Made by a program: the position numbers and the translations under genes. The notes under the pieces were generated by a model, which saw nothing but the letters and a program-made list of their open reading frames with translations, did not search any database and was not told where the DNA came from. From Arthrobacter sp. B2a2-09 (GTDB taxonomy: Bacteria; Actinomycetota; Actinomycetes; Actinomycetales; Micrococcaceae): a stretch of DNA of 64,000 bases. The DNA is taken from NCBI RefSeq assembly GCF_027587375.1, contig NZ_JAMXIC010000018.1, positions 47,766-111,765 of the forward strand, read 5' to 3'. Positions 24,960 through 33,612 of this stretch are shown piece after piece; the first letter of the stretch is position 1, and each line of letters begins with the position of its first letter.

Positions 24960-26147
24960 CTAACGGGACCTTCCCGAGCCGCTTTGGATCCTCAGCGTCC
25001 TTGGCGGCGTCGCGGGAAGAGGGGGCATATGGAGTCCACCGGATCCCGGAGTGATGGAGCCGAGGACACTGGCGTGCCGCGCCCCGGTGCAACTGGCCAC
25101 CGTTGCCGGGAGGTTGTGAAGCGACAAGTAGCCGAGCACGGCGAAGGCGCAGGCTTCCTTCATGGTGGACGGCAGGCCCAGCCGGTCCGAGCTGAGCAAC
25201 TCAACGGCTCCCAGTTCCTCTTGAAGGGCCCGCATGAGCGTGGGATTCCGGGTTCCGCCTCCCGATGCGACCACGGAGGTACCTCCCGCGGCGCGGACGG
25301 CATCGGCGACAGTCCGTGCGGTGAGGCTGACGAGGGTAGCGATCACGTCTTCTGCAGGGAGATTCCGCGCGCCGCAGCCAGCCAAAGCCGCTTCGAGATA
25401 GGGCAAGTGGAAGAGTTCCTTGCCAGTGGATTTGGGAGCGGGCCGGGAATAGTACGGCTCCGAAAGAAGCCGGTTGAGCAGCTCAACGTTGACACTACCG
25501 CGGGCGCCGAGCTCGCCGTCGTGGTCGTAGTGCTTTTCACCGGCCGTCATGGACACGACGGCCGCATCAATGAGGGCGTTGGCCGGTCCGGTGTCGAAGG
25601 CAACAGGCTCGGCGGAGGCCACAGTGATGTTGGCGATCCCGCCCAGGTTCAGGGCGACGGGCGTGCCCGGCAATCCGCCCAGCCACAGGGCGTCGAACAG
25701 GCTCACCAAGGGGGCTCCTTGCCCGCCCGCTGCCACGTCCCGCGAGCGGAAGTTGGACACCACCGTGCAGCCGGTTTCCTCTGCAATCCAGGCCGGTTCG
25801 CCAATTTGCAGGGTTCCGTGGACCTTGCCGGACTCGACCCAGTGGAAAACAGTCTGGCCATGTGAGGCGATGAGCTCAGCCCGGCCGTCGCACAGTTCAC
25901 GGTTTGCCCTGGCAGCAAGCCGGGCGAATGCTTGCCCGATGCGGGTGTCGAGCTGACAGATCTGCTCCATGGAGGTCGCTGCGGGCGGCATTTGCGCCGC
26001 CAAAGCATCCCGCAGCTCCCCGGTGTAGGGCTCACTGACGACACCCAAGGGTGTAAGCACCAGGGCATCTCCGTCCCTGGTGATGTCGACCGCTACGGCG
26101 TCGATCGCATCGTAGGACGTTCCGGACATCATGCCGATGATACGCAT
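24960..26147 (-). CDS. anmK: anhydro-N-acetylmuramic acid kinase
   Basis: A 395-residue ASKHA-fold kinase that opens and phosphorylates 1,6-anhydro-MurNAc to MurNAc-6-phosphate. Motifs: MRIIGMMSGTSYDAIDAV at the N-terminus (phosphate 1), IASHGQTVFHW near 95, LNLGGIANITV near 175, FDTGPANALID near 192 and VASGGGTRNPTLM near 295. Length is typical. SD GGGGAG precedes the ATG. It closes the murQ operon, where its product is the MurQ substrate. Confidence 0.95.
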   Translation of the reverse strand: MRIIGMMSGTSYDAIDAVAVDITRDGDALVLTPLGVVSEPYTGELRDALAAQMPPAATSMEQICQLDTRIGQAFARLAARANRELCDGRAELIASHGQTVFHWVESGKVHGTLQIGEPAWIAEETGCTVVSNFRSRDVAAGGQGAPLVSLFDALWLGGLPGTPVALNLGGIANITVASAEPVAFDTGPANALIDAAVVSMTAGEKHYDHDGELGARGSVNVELLNRLLSEPYYSRPAPKSTGKELFHLPYLEAALAGCGARNLPAEDVIATLVSLTARTVADAVRAAGGTSVVASGGGTRNPTLMRALQEELGAVELLSSDRLGLPSTMKEACAFAVLGYLSLHNLPATVASCTGARHASVLGSITPGSGGLHMPPLPATPPRTLRIQSGSGRSR

Positions 26148-26176
26148 GGCACTACTCCCCTCATCTCTTCGTTCGG

Positions 26177-27499
26177 CTAATCGCGGAGGGCGGTCTTGTG
26201 GGCTGATCCACGAAGCGTGGCAAGCGCGAAGACACTGATGATGCAGGTGGCCATCACGTAGTACGCGGGGATGTCCTTATTGCCCGTGGACGCGATAAGC
26301 GCGGTAATGATGAGCCCGGCCGAGCCTGAGAACACTGCGTTGGCAATCGAATAGGACAGGCCCAGTCCGGTATAGCGGACGGTGGTCGGGAACATTTCCG
26401 AGAGCATCGCGGGCCCGGGTCCGGCCATCATGCCAACCACTGCGCCGGCGATGAAGACCCCGGCTCCCATCAGCCACGGCGGGCTTGTGGGGTCCTGAAG
26501 GATCTTCAACAGCGGAATTGCGAGGACTGTGATGAGGATGGCGCCCGCCAGCATGATGGGCCGTCGCCCCCAACGGTCGCTGAGGATACCGCTGGGGATG
26601 ATCGATGCGGCGAAACCTGCGTTCGCCAGCACCGTGGCGATCAGCGCGGCTTGGAAGGTCGCATGAAGGCTGGTCTGCAGGTACGACGGGAGCACTACGA
26701 GGAAGGTATATCCCGCCGCCGACCAGCCCATGAGACGGCCGATGCCAAGCAGAATCGCACGGGCGGTCTCCGCCTTGCTGGGGTGCTGGAGCACGACGCC
26801 GGGCGCCTGGCCCGTTTCGGCCGTCACCGTCCGCTGGAAGTTGGGAGTCTCCTCAAGCTTCAGCCGCAGGTACAGCGCGACCAAACCAAGGGGAAGTGCG
26901 AGGAGGAAGGGGATGCGCCAGCCCCAGTCGCTGAGATCCTTTGCGGTCAGGAGCGAGGCCATCAATGCTCCGACGCCGGCACCAGCCAGGAGGCCGAGCC
27001 CCACCGTGAACGACTGCCACGAACCGTAGCTTCCACGTTTCCCGGTTGGTGCGAATTCAGTCATGATCGAGACGGCGCCGCCGAACTCGCCGCCGGCCGA
27101 CAACCCTTGAAGGATGCGCACGAGGGTCAGGAGGATGGGAGCCATCACGCCCAGGGTGGCGTAGTTGGGAAGAACACCGATGAGCGCAGTTGATCCGGTC
27201 ATGAGCAGCAGGACGATGATCAGCGTCGGACGGCGGCCGATCCGGTCGCCGATTCGTCCGAAGATGGCTGCCCCGACTGGGCGGAAGAAGAAGGCGATCG
27301 CGAATGAGGCATATGTCTTGATGAGGGCCTCGAAGTCCGATGCCCCGGCGGTGGTAAAGAAGTCGGTGGAGATGATGGTTGCGAAGGAACCGTAGATTCC
27401 GAATTCGTACCACTCAATGAAGTTGCCGACCGAACCGGCCACAAGGGCCCGTCTGGCTTCCTTGGCGGGTGGCCGCGCGACGAGTGTCGGGGTGCTCAT
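26177..27499 (-). CDS. MFS transporter (MHS-like)
   Basis: A 440-residue twelve-helix carrier: FIEWYEFGIYGSFA near residue 27 and RPVGAAIFGRIGDRIGRRPTL near 80 (loop 2-3 motif) are typical of the metabolite:H+ symporter family (ShiA/KgtP/ProP relatives), and LSDRWGRRPIM repeats the motif in the second half. SD AAAGGA 6 nt before ATG. It sits between nagB and anmK in the cell-wall sugar operon, so it probably imports a substrate of this pathway (MurNAc, anhydro-MurNAc or a lactate-type acid); this is inference, as MHS carriers usually take organic acids. Confidence 0.88.
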   Translation of the reverse strand: MSTPTLVARPPAKEARRALVAGSVGNFIEWYEFGIYGSFATIISTDFFTTAGASDFEALIKTYASFAIAFFFRPVGAAIFGRIGDRIGRRPTLIIVLLLMTGSTALIGVLPNYATLGVMAPILLTLVRILQGLSAGGEFGGAVSIMTEFAPTGKRGSYGSWQSFTVGLGLLAGAGVGALMASLLTAKDLSDWGWRIPFLLALPLGLVALYLRLKLEETPNFQRTVTAETGQAPGVVLQHPSKAETARAILLGIGRLMGWSAAGYTFLVVLPSYLQTSLHATFQAALIATVLANAGFAASIIPSGILSDRWGRRPIMLAGAILITVLAIPLLKILQDPTSPPWLMGAGVFIAGAVVGMMAGPGPAMLSEMFPTTVRYTGLGLSYSIANAVFSGSAGLIITALIASTGNKDIPAYYVMATCIISVFALATLRGSAHKTALRD

Positions 27500-27573
27500 G
27501 CTGTGTCCTTTAGGTCTGTGCCGTGAAGGCGATGGTGGATGGTGCTGTACTGCGGTGCACTCCGGGAATGCTT

Positions 27574-28356
27574 CTAGAGTCCTTGCCAGAGGGGTTTGTG
27601 CTGGAAGGAATGACGGTAATAGTCGGCCAAGGCGAGCATTGATGCCGCGGCTTCATCCAGGAATACGGTCACGTGCGGGTGAAGCTGGAGCACCGATGCC
27701 GGACAGAGGGCCGTCACGGCGCCTTCGGCCAGCTCGCGCACTGCCTCGGCTTTGTTCAATCCCCTGGCGGTCAAGAGGATGTGCCGGGAGTCCATGATGG
27801 TGCCCAGTCCCTGAGTGAGGACATGTTTGGGAACAGAGTCCAGGGAGTCGAAGAACCGGGCATTGTCACGGCGGGTTTGCTCTGTGAGGGTTTTGATCCT
27901 GGTGCGTGAACCCAGGGACGAGCCCGGTTCATTGAACCCGATATGGCCGTCAGTGCCAATGCCGAGGATCTGCAGGTCAACTCCCCCTGCGGCCCGTATC
28001 TGGTCCTCGTAGCTGTTGCAGGCCCCGGAAAGATCAACCCCGAAGCCGTCCGGACCGTGGACCTTGTCTTCAGCGAAGTCAACATGCCGCGTGAATTCGC
28101 GGCGAATGACCTCACGGTAAAGCTCCGGATGCTGATCCGGGAGCCCGATGTATTCATCAAGAGTGAATGCCTTTGCTTCAGCGAAGCTCAGGACGCCGGA
28201 GCGATAACGACGAACCAGCTCGTTGTAGATGGGGAGCGGTGAAGAGCCGGTTGCGAGTCCCAGGACCGCATCCGGTTTCCGATCAAGCAGGGACTCGATG
28301 ACGTCCGCGGCCATCATGCCGATCTCAGTGCGGCCAGGGAGTATGACGATCTCCAT
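27574..28356 (-). CDS. nagB: glucosamine-6-phosphate deaminase
   Basis: A 260-residue isomerase/deaminase turning glucosamine-6-phosphate into fructose-6-phosphate and ammonia. Motifs: VLGLATGSSPLPIYNEL near 33, FTLDEYIGLPDQHPELYR near 62 (catalytic Asp), LGIGTDGHIGFNEPGSS near 131 (His/Asp pair) and ILLTARGLNKAEAVRELAEG near 194. The ATG overlaps the stop of the D-lactate dehydrogenase by one base (TGATG). It takes the amino sugar released by MurQ after deacetylation; a nagA gene is not in the window. Confidence 0.95.
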   Translation of the reverse strand: MEIVILPGRTEIGMMAADVIESLLDRKPDAVLGLATGSSPLPIYNELVRRYRSGVLSFAEAKAFTLDEYIGLPDQHPELYREVIRREFTRHVDFAEDKVHGPDGFGVDLSGACNSYEDQIRAAGGVDLQILGIGTDGHIGFNEPGSSLGSRTRIKTLTEQTRRDNARFFDSLDSVPKHVLTQGLGTIMDSRHILLTARGLNKAEAVRELAEGAVTALCPASVLQLHPHVTVFLDEAAASMLALADYYRHSFQHKPLWQGL

Positions 28357-31202
28357 CAGGGAGTTCCTTTCCTTGGACTCGTAGCTTCATCCAGCAGCTC
28401 GAGGATGTGGCGGTATTCATGGCCGGTGGCCCGGGTCATGCCCAATTCACACGTCCTGTTCGTTGACGCATATGCCGAACGGCGAAGCTCATTGACTTCC
28501 GCGGCTTGGGCAGCCGTGGCTGAATCGGTCAATTCGGGATGGAGGAGCCCGCGGTCACCCGCGTAGGCACAGCAGCCCCAACTGGGCGGCACCACGACGT
28601 TGTCCGCCAGGGAGGCAGCAATAGCCGTGAAGTCCCCGTTGATCCCCAGCCGGGTAGACGAGCAGGTCGGGTGCAGGGCGAGGGATTCCAACCGGCGCGA
28701 AACGTCAAGATGGGGCATGAGCCGCTCCTTGGCGAATTGCACGGAGTCAATGAATTTGAGGTCCGAATACTCCGCAAGGGCATCCGGGGATGAAGCCGCA
28801 TCCCTCAGGGCCTCCAGCCCTTCCGTGCAGGAAGACGCATCACAGATCACCGGCAGTCGTCCATGATCACTCGCCTCCCACAGGGCCGGAAGGACCCTGT
28901 CCCGCATGACGTCATACCCATCAATGAAGCCCTTCGACTTCCAGGGCGTGCCGCAGCAAAGATTCCCGATATCGCGGGGAACAATCAGTTCAACACCGGC
29001 GCGCCCGGCGAGGTTCAGGAAGGCCTGCGTGACCCCGGTCCCGACGTTGCCGCGGCCGTCGTCGGCCGGGCCGAACATGGCGCCAATACAGGCCGGGAAA
29101 TACACGGCGTCGGCAGTCGTTCCGGTGGACTCTCCCGCTCCAATGCCTTGGGCGGCGGTTCGTTTGCGGCCTCCCCTGGGAAGCGCGTCGCTGTAAAGCG
29201 GGACGTTCTCGGCACCGAGGAGCACCCTTCCCGCGGCGGTGACGGCCTGCACGGCAGCTGCCGGCATCGCCTTGGCCGCGCTGAGGCCCAGGGAGCCGAC
29301 GGCGGTGACCGCTCCCCAGTGCCTGGCGGCAGCAGTCCAGCCCTTGTCGGCGACGGCGTTGTGGTTTTCCGCCCTGAGACGGCGCACCAGATCGCCGGTG
29401 TTGATCAAGACCGGGCACGCGCCCTGGCACATGCCGTCCGCCGCGCAGGTCTGGACGCCGTCGTACTCGTAGTCCTTGCGCAACCGTTCGGCAAGAGGGT
29501 GGTTTCCCTCTTGTTCTGCGGCGGCGATTTCCCGCCGGATCGCAATCCTTTGCCGAGGCGTCATGGTGAGGTCCTTGCTTGGACACACCGGCTCGCAATA
29601 GCCGCACTCGACGCAGCGGTCCACTTCTTCTTCCACTACTGGTGCGGTCTTCAGGTGATCGAGGTAGGACCTCGGTTCCTCCGACAGGACAACCCCGGGG
29701 TTCAACAGCCGTTGAGGATCGGCAAGCCGTTTGATGGTGCACATGACGTCGTAGAGTTCCGGCCCGTACTGGCGCGCGACAAAAGGCGCCATGATCCTTC
29801 CGGTGCCGTGTTCGGCCTTGAGGGTGCCCTGATTGCCGAGGACAAGATCCACCATGTCTTCGGTGAACGCCTCGTAGCGATCAAGCTGGGAGGGATCGTC
29901 GAACCGCTCCGTGAGCATGAAATGGATGTTGCCGTCCTTGGCATGGCCGAAAATGACGCTGTCCTGGTAGTGGTGCCGATCAAAAAGACCAAGCAGCTGT
30001 TCGCAAGTCTCCGCCAGCGCAGGCACCGGGACGGCAATGTCTTCCAGGAGGGCATTTGTTCCTGCGGGCCTGCTTCCCGCAACGGTGGTGTAAAGGCCCT
30101 TCCTGATGTGCCACAGGGCTGACCGCTTCTTGGCATCCGTGGAAAGCTCAAAGGGAGCCGCCAAGTCCAGCGAATCGAACAGCGCCTGGCTCCGTTGCTG
30201 CTTTTCGAGCAGTTCTTCCGCACTTGGAGCCTGGTGCTCCACAAGAAGGGCGGCGTGGCGATGGATCTCCAAGCCGGCCAGCGATGCCGGTGTTCCTGCT
30301 TGGCGCTGAGCCACAGCCAACGAGGCTGCGTCCATCAGCTCCACCGTGGCAAGGCCGCACGCCACCAGCTCGGGAAGGGCTGAGGCGGCACCGTTGAGCG
30401 AGTTGAAGGTCATCAGTCCGGTGGCAGCGTAAGGGTGGGATTCGATGGTGTGGAACGTGGCCTGGGCGATGAAGCCAAGCGTTCCCTCGGATCCGATCAT
30501 GAGGTGTTCCAGGATTTTGACGGGTTCCTCAAAGTCGAGGAAGGAATTGAGCCCGTAACCCATGGTGTTCTTCATGGCGAACATTCGGTCGATGGTCCGC
30601 ACGGAGTCTGGATTGGAGATAATCCTGCGTCGCAACCGGAGCAATCCCTCGTGCAATCCAGGCTCCTGCTCGTGGAGCTGCTTGTCCGCATCGGGGTTGG
30701 CCGTATCGATGACGGTGCCCGAAGGCAGCACCATCACGAGGGATTCCAGGGTGCGGTAAGTGTTGAATTCAGTGCCGCAAGCCATTCCGGAAGAGTTGTT
30801 GGCCACGACTCCCCCGATGGTGCACGCACCCTCGCTGGCAGGATCAGGACCCAGCTTTCGTCCGTATGCGGACAGCCGCGCGTTGACGCTGCGCACCGTG
30901 GCGCCGGGTCCCACGCGAACCCGGGCGCCGTCGTCGAGCACGTCAACGGAGCGGAAGTGTTTCCGCACGTCCACCAGGAGGCCGTCCGTGACAGCCTGCC
31001 CACTCAGCGACGTCCCGCCGGAACGGAAGACAAGCGGCGTGCCTACGGAAGCAGCCGAAGCCATGATCCGCCCAACTTCCGCCGCGTCCACGGGCGCGAC
31101 GACGGCCCGCGGCTTCAACAAATAATGCGAAGCGTCGTGTGCCATCGCGAGGCGATCCAAGTCACGGGTGGTGAACCCCGCGAACCCGCGAAGCTCATTC
31201 AT
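28356..31202 (-). CDS. FAD/Fe-S D-lactate dehydrogenase (fused GlcD-GlcF type)
   Basis: A 948-residue fusion. N-terminal FAD-binding PCMH domain (VFRSGGTSLSGQA near 72, VRVGPGATVRSVN, GGVVANNSSGMACG) and FAD-oxidase C-terminal domain; then two Fe-S motifs, CVECGYCEPVCPSKD near 535 and CAADGMCQGACP near 590; then the Cys-rich CCG domain (NLCCGTPWKSKG, WGCCAYAGDRG). This is the layout of respiratory D-lactate/2-hydroxyacid dehydrogenases passing electrons to quinone. MurQ releases D-lactate from MurNAc-6-phosphate, so this enzyme fits as the sink for it. The ATG at 31202 overlaps the murQ stop by 8 bp; a longer reading to 31280 lies inside murQ and is rejected. Confidence 0.9.
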   Translation of the reverse strand: MNELRGFAGFTTRDLDRLAMAHDASHYLLKPRAVVAPVDAAEVGRIMASAASVGTPLVFRSGGTSLSGQAVTDGLLVDVRKHFRSVDVLDDGARVRVGPGATVRSVNARLSAYGRKLGPDPASEGACTIGGVVANNSSGMACGTEFNTYRTLESLVMVLPSGTVIDTANPDADKQLHEQEPGLHEGLLRLRRRIISNPDSVRTIDRMFAMKNTMGYGLNSFLDFEEPVKILEHLMIGSEGTLGFIAQATFHTIESHPYAATGLMTFNSLNGAASALPELVACGLATVELMDAASLAVAQRQAGTPASLAGLEIHRHAALLVEHQAPSAEELLEKQQRSQALFDSLDLAAPFELSTDAKKRSALWHIRKGLYTTVAGSRPAGTNALLEDIAVPVPALAETCEQLLGLFDRHHYQDSVIFGHAKDGNIHFMLTERFDDPSQLDRYEAFTEDMVDLVLGNQGTLKAEHGTGRIMAPFVARQYGPELYDVMCTIKRLADPQRLLNPGVVLSEEPRSYLDHLKTAPVVEEEVDRCVECGYCEPVCPSKDLTMTPRQRIAIRREIAAAEQEGNHPLAERLRKDYEYDGVQTCAADGMCQGACPVLINTGDLVRRLRAENHNAVADKGWTAAARHWGAVTAVGSLGLSAAKAMPAAAVQAVTAAGRVLLGAENVPLYSDALPRGGRKRTAAQGIGAGESTGTTADAVYFPACIGAMFGPADDGRGNVGTGVTQAFLNLAGRAGVELIVPRDIGNLCCGTPWKSKGFIDGYDVMRDRVLPALWEASDHGRLPVICDASSCTEGLEALRDAASSPDALAEYSDLKFIDSVQFAKERLMPHLDVSRRLESLALHPTCSSTRLGINGDFTAIAASLADNVVVPPSWGCCAYAGDRGLLHPELTDSATAAQAAEVNELRRSAYASTNRTCELGMTRATGHEYRHILELLDEATSPRKGTP

Positions 31203-32127
31203 TGGCGAGGGCGCTTGCCGCGTCACGCACGTTGCCTCCCGCCACTTCGACGGCGTCACGCGCGTTGGCGGGGGAAGCACCGCTGAGCATGATGACGAGA
31301 GCCACCTTCAGATCGCCGTCTGCGGACTGGAGCGCACCCCGGCAGCTCTCTTCAGCGGCGCCCGTGGCTTCCATCAGGATCCTCACCGTGCGTGCCCGCA
31401 GCTTTTCGTTCGTTGCAACCATGGAGACCATCAGGTTTGACCAGGTACGGCCGAGCCTGATCATCAGGGCCGTGGAGAATCCATTCAGCATGAGCTTTTG
31501 GGCAGTGCCCGCCTTGAGCCGGGTTGACCCCGCCAATGCTTCGGGCCCGGTGTCCGCGGCAAGCACGAAGTCCGCGAGTGGCCCAAGTTCCGGTTCGCGG
31601 GCACAGGCAATGAGCGCTGTTGTGGCTCCGAGTTCACGACCCGCCGTCAACGCACCGCCAACGTATGGCGTCCGCCCGGACGCCGCAATACCGATGACGA
31701 TGTCGCCGGAGCGGACATCCGCGGCGGCCTGCGCACCCGCTTCCCGGCAGTCTTCGACGTTTTCCACCGCCTGGGTCAGTGCCGCAGGACCGCCGGCGTG
31801 GTGTGCGATGACGACGCCGTCGGGAAGATTGAATGTCGGCCTCAGCTCAGCGGCGTCAAGGACTCCGAGGCGTCCCGATGTACCTGCGCCGAAGTAGTGG
31901 ACGCGGCCCCCGTTCCGAACCGACGCGGCGGCTGCCTCCACCAGCTCGGCCATCTGCGGCAGGATGGCACGCACTGCTTGGGGGGCCTGTTGGTCTTCGT
32001 CGTTGAGTGCTTCAAGGATCTCGATGGTGGTGCGTTGGTCCAGGTCCAGGGTGTTGGCGTTTCGAACCTCAGTACTGATCTCCAGCCATGCCGAACCGTT
32101 CTGCCCGGCGTGTGGTTGCGTTTCCAT
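31195..32127 (-). CDS. murQ: N-acetylmuramic acid 6-phosphate etherase
   Basis: A 310-residue SIS-domain lyase that cleaves the lactyl ether of MurNAc-6-phosphate to GlcNAc-6-phosphate and D-lactate. Motifs: TEVRNANTLDLDQ near 20, VHYFGAGTSGRLGVLDAAELRPTF near 80 (catalytic Glu), IGIAASGRTPYVGGAL near 145, LKAGTAQKLMLNGFST near 208. Length is normal. The ATG at 32127 has AGGGG 5 nt upstream. It is the first gene of the minus-strand operon murQ, D-lactate dehydrogenase, nagB, MFS, anmK for recycling or scavenging of peptidoglycan sugars. Confidence 0.96.
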   Translation of the reverse strand: METQPHAGQNGSAWLEISTEVRNANTLDLDQRTTIEILEALNDEDQQAPQAVRAILPQMAELVEAAAASVRNGGRVHYFGAGTSGRLGVLDAAELRPTFNLPDGVVIAHHAGGPAALTQAVENVEDCREAGAQAAADVRSGDIVIGIAASGRTPYVGGALTAGRELGATTALIACAREPELGPLADFVLAADTGPEALAGSTRLKAGTAQKLMLNGFSTALMIRLGRTWSNLMVSMVATNEKLRARTVRILMEATGAAEESCRGALQSADGDLKVALVIMLSGASPANARDAVEVAGGNVRDAASALANE

Positions 32128-32203
32128 CGGTACCCCTATCTGTCATTCCTGCGACTTGCCTGACATCGAAGGTAGGTGCATAAACGCCCCTTGTCAATCA
32201 ATT

Positions 32204-32239
32204 ACATGGATTCAATTTCGTAGGTAACATGTTTACATG
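32204..32239. promoter_or_regulatory. candidate operator upstream of murQ
   Basis: An AT-rich island in GC-rich DNA with three ACATG units (32204, 32227, 32235) and an inverted repeat GTAA-CATGT-TTAC (32224-32236). It lies 80-110 bp before murQ and about 120 bp before the divergent alcohol dehydrogenase gene, the expected place for a repressor of the amino-sugar operon. No regulator gene sits next to it, so the binding protein is unknown. Confidence 0.4.
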
Positions 32240-32309
32240 AAGTTGAAGGAGAAGCCGAGGGAGGCATTGCCAGTACCCCTACCAGCAGGGACTCCCTCGC
32301 TTCGGAAAT

Positions 32310-32354
32310 CTCCTGTTGGATGGATAGTGCCAATCCTCCGTCCACCAACAGGAG
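32310..32354 (+). promoter_or_regulatory. hairpin sequestering the adh ribosome-binding site
   Basis: CTCCTGTTGG (32310-32319) is the exact complement of CCAACAGGAG (32345-32354); the stem extends by GGA/TCC (32322-32324 with 32341-32343) past a small internal loop. The right arm contains the AGGAG Shine-Dalgarno 4 nt before the ATG at 32359. If transcribed, the RNA would hide the SD, so translation could be conditional. Alternatively it is a protein operator. Confidence 0.5.
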
Positions 32355-32358
32355 AATA

Positions 32359-33402
32359 ATGCTGACCGTCAATGCTTACGCCGCCCCATCCGCGAGCGAA
32401 GCCCTCGTCCCCACCACCATCGAGCGCCGCGACGTCGGTGCCCACGACGTGCTGATCGAGATCAAGTACGCAGGCATCTGCCATTCAGACATCCACACGG
32501 TCCGCGGCGACTGGGGACCGCAGTCCTACCCGCTCGCCCCCGGCCACGAAATCGCCGGAATCGTCACTGAAATCGGTTCCGAAGTCACCCGCCACAAGGT
32601 CGGCGACCGCGTCGGCGTCGGCTGCATGGTCAACTCCTGCCGCGAATGCGAGAACTGCCGCAAGGGCGAGGAGCAGTACTGCCTCAAAGGCATGACCGGG
32701 ACCTACGGCGCCGTTGACCGCGACGGGACCATCACCCAGGGCGGCTACTCCACCCACGTCGTCGTGACCGAAGACTTCGTGGTCCAGATCCCCGAAGGAA
32801 TAGGGCTCGACGCCGCCGCTCCCCTGCTGTGCGCAGGCATCACCACCTATTCGCCGCTCCGGCACTGGGGTGCCGGTCCGGGCAAGAAGGTCGCCGTCGC
32901 CGGACTCGGCGGACTGGGGCACATGGCCGTCAAACTCGCACACGCCATGGGCGCCGAAGTCACGGTGCTGTCCCAATCGCTGAAGAAAATGGAAGACGGC
33001 CTGCGCTTGGGCGCGGATTCCTATTACGCCACAAGCAACCCGGCCACCTTCGAAGAGCTTGCGGGAGCGTTCGACTTGATCATCAACACCGTCAGCGCCC
33101 CGATCGACATCAGCTCCTACCTTCAGTTGCTGGCCCTCGACGGCGCGCTGGTGAACGTCGGCGCACCGGCGGAGCCACTGCCGGTCAACGTGTTCTCACT
33201 CATCACGGGACGGCGCTCCTTCGCGGGATCGGCAATCGGCGGCATCCGGGAGACCCAGGAAATGCTCGACTTCTGCGCCGAACACGGACTTGACGCCGAG
33301 ATCGAAGTCATCCCGGCCGACAAGATCAACGACGCCTACGAGCGCGTGCTCGCCTCGGATGTGCGGTACCGCTTCGTCATTGACGCGTCCACACTGGGCT
33401 AG
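32359..33402 (+). CDS. zinc-dependent NAD(P) alcohol dehydrogenase (YahK/AdhA type)
   Basis: A 347-residue medium-chain dehydrogenase. Catalytic zinc: GICHSDIH near 41 (Cys, His nearby) and GHEIAG near 65; structural zinc: four Cys in NSCRECENCRKGEEQYC near 97-111; LCAGITTYSPLRHW near 160; Rossmann GLGGLGHMAVKLAHAMG near 185. The wording matches the cinnamyl-alcohol/YahK-like NADP-dependent aldehyde reductases. SD CAGGAG 4 nt before the ATG. It is monocistronic, with a terminator-like repeat at 33423-33489. Its physiological aldehyde is unknown. Confidence 0.92.
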   Translation: MLTVNAYAAPSASEALVPTTIERRDVGAHDVLIEIKYAGICHSDIHTVRGDWGPQSYPLAPGHEIAGIVTEIGSEVTRHKVGDRVGVGCMVNSCRECENCRKGEEQYCLKGMTGTYGAVDRDGTITQGGYSTHVVVTEDFVVQIPEGIGLDAAAPLLCAGITTYSPLRHWGAGPGKKVAVAGLGGLGHMAVKLAHAMGAEVTVLSQSLKKMEDGLRLGADSYYATSNPATFEELAGAFDLIINTVSAPIDISSYLQLLALDGALVNVGAPAEPLPVNVFSLITGRRSFAGSAIGGIRETQEMLDFCAEHGLDAEIEVIPADKINDAYERVLASDVRYRFVIDASTLG

Positions 33403-33422
33403 GCGGGAAGGGCACGCGTTCC

Positions 33423-33489
33423 GAAAAGTCCCTGCGGGGCGCGTGCACCGTGGCTTCGGCTGCGCGCTTGTGTCCCGCGGGGACTTTCG
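33423..33489 (+). terminator. terminator-like inverted repeat behind adh
   Basis: Arms 33423-33438 and 33474-33489 (AGTCCC/GGGACT core) pair over about 14 bp with one mismatch; GC-rich sequence between them can extend the fold. It starts 20 bp after the adh stop. Confidence 0.6.
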
Positions 33490-33497
33490 CTGTCCTT

Positions 33498-33513
33498 TGA
33501 TAAACGTTCACTA
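33498..33513. promoter_or_regulatory. second LacI-like half-symmetric site
   Basis: TGATAAACGTTCACTA has a symmetric AACGTT core with partly matching flanks, as in LacI-family operators. It lies 100 bp before the MFS gene of the LacI operon. Weak on its own. Confidence 0.3.
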
Positions 33514-33558
33514 TCCAGTCTCCTTTTGATTACGGTGGCCAACTATCGTCCTAGGTGT

Positions 33559-33572
33559 TCTACGCGCGTAGA
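33559..33572. promoter_or_regulatory. perfect 14-bp palindrome, candidate LacI-type operator
   Basis: TCTACGCGCGTAGA is a perfect palindrome with a central CG, the form expected for a LacI-family operator. It lies 41-54 bp before the MFS start of the operon that encodes a LacI-type repressor. Confidence 0.55.
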
Positions 33573-33612
33573 CCTCGCACCCCACCACCTCATCAAAGGA
33601 CCAGAACGTGCC

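Noticed and set aside
31203..31280. N-terminal extension of the D-lactate dehydrogenase
   Set aside because: It lies inside murQ, lacks an SD and family similarity; the ATG at 31202 overlapping the murQ stop is preferred.
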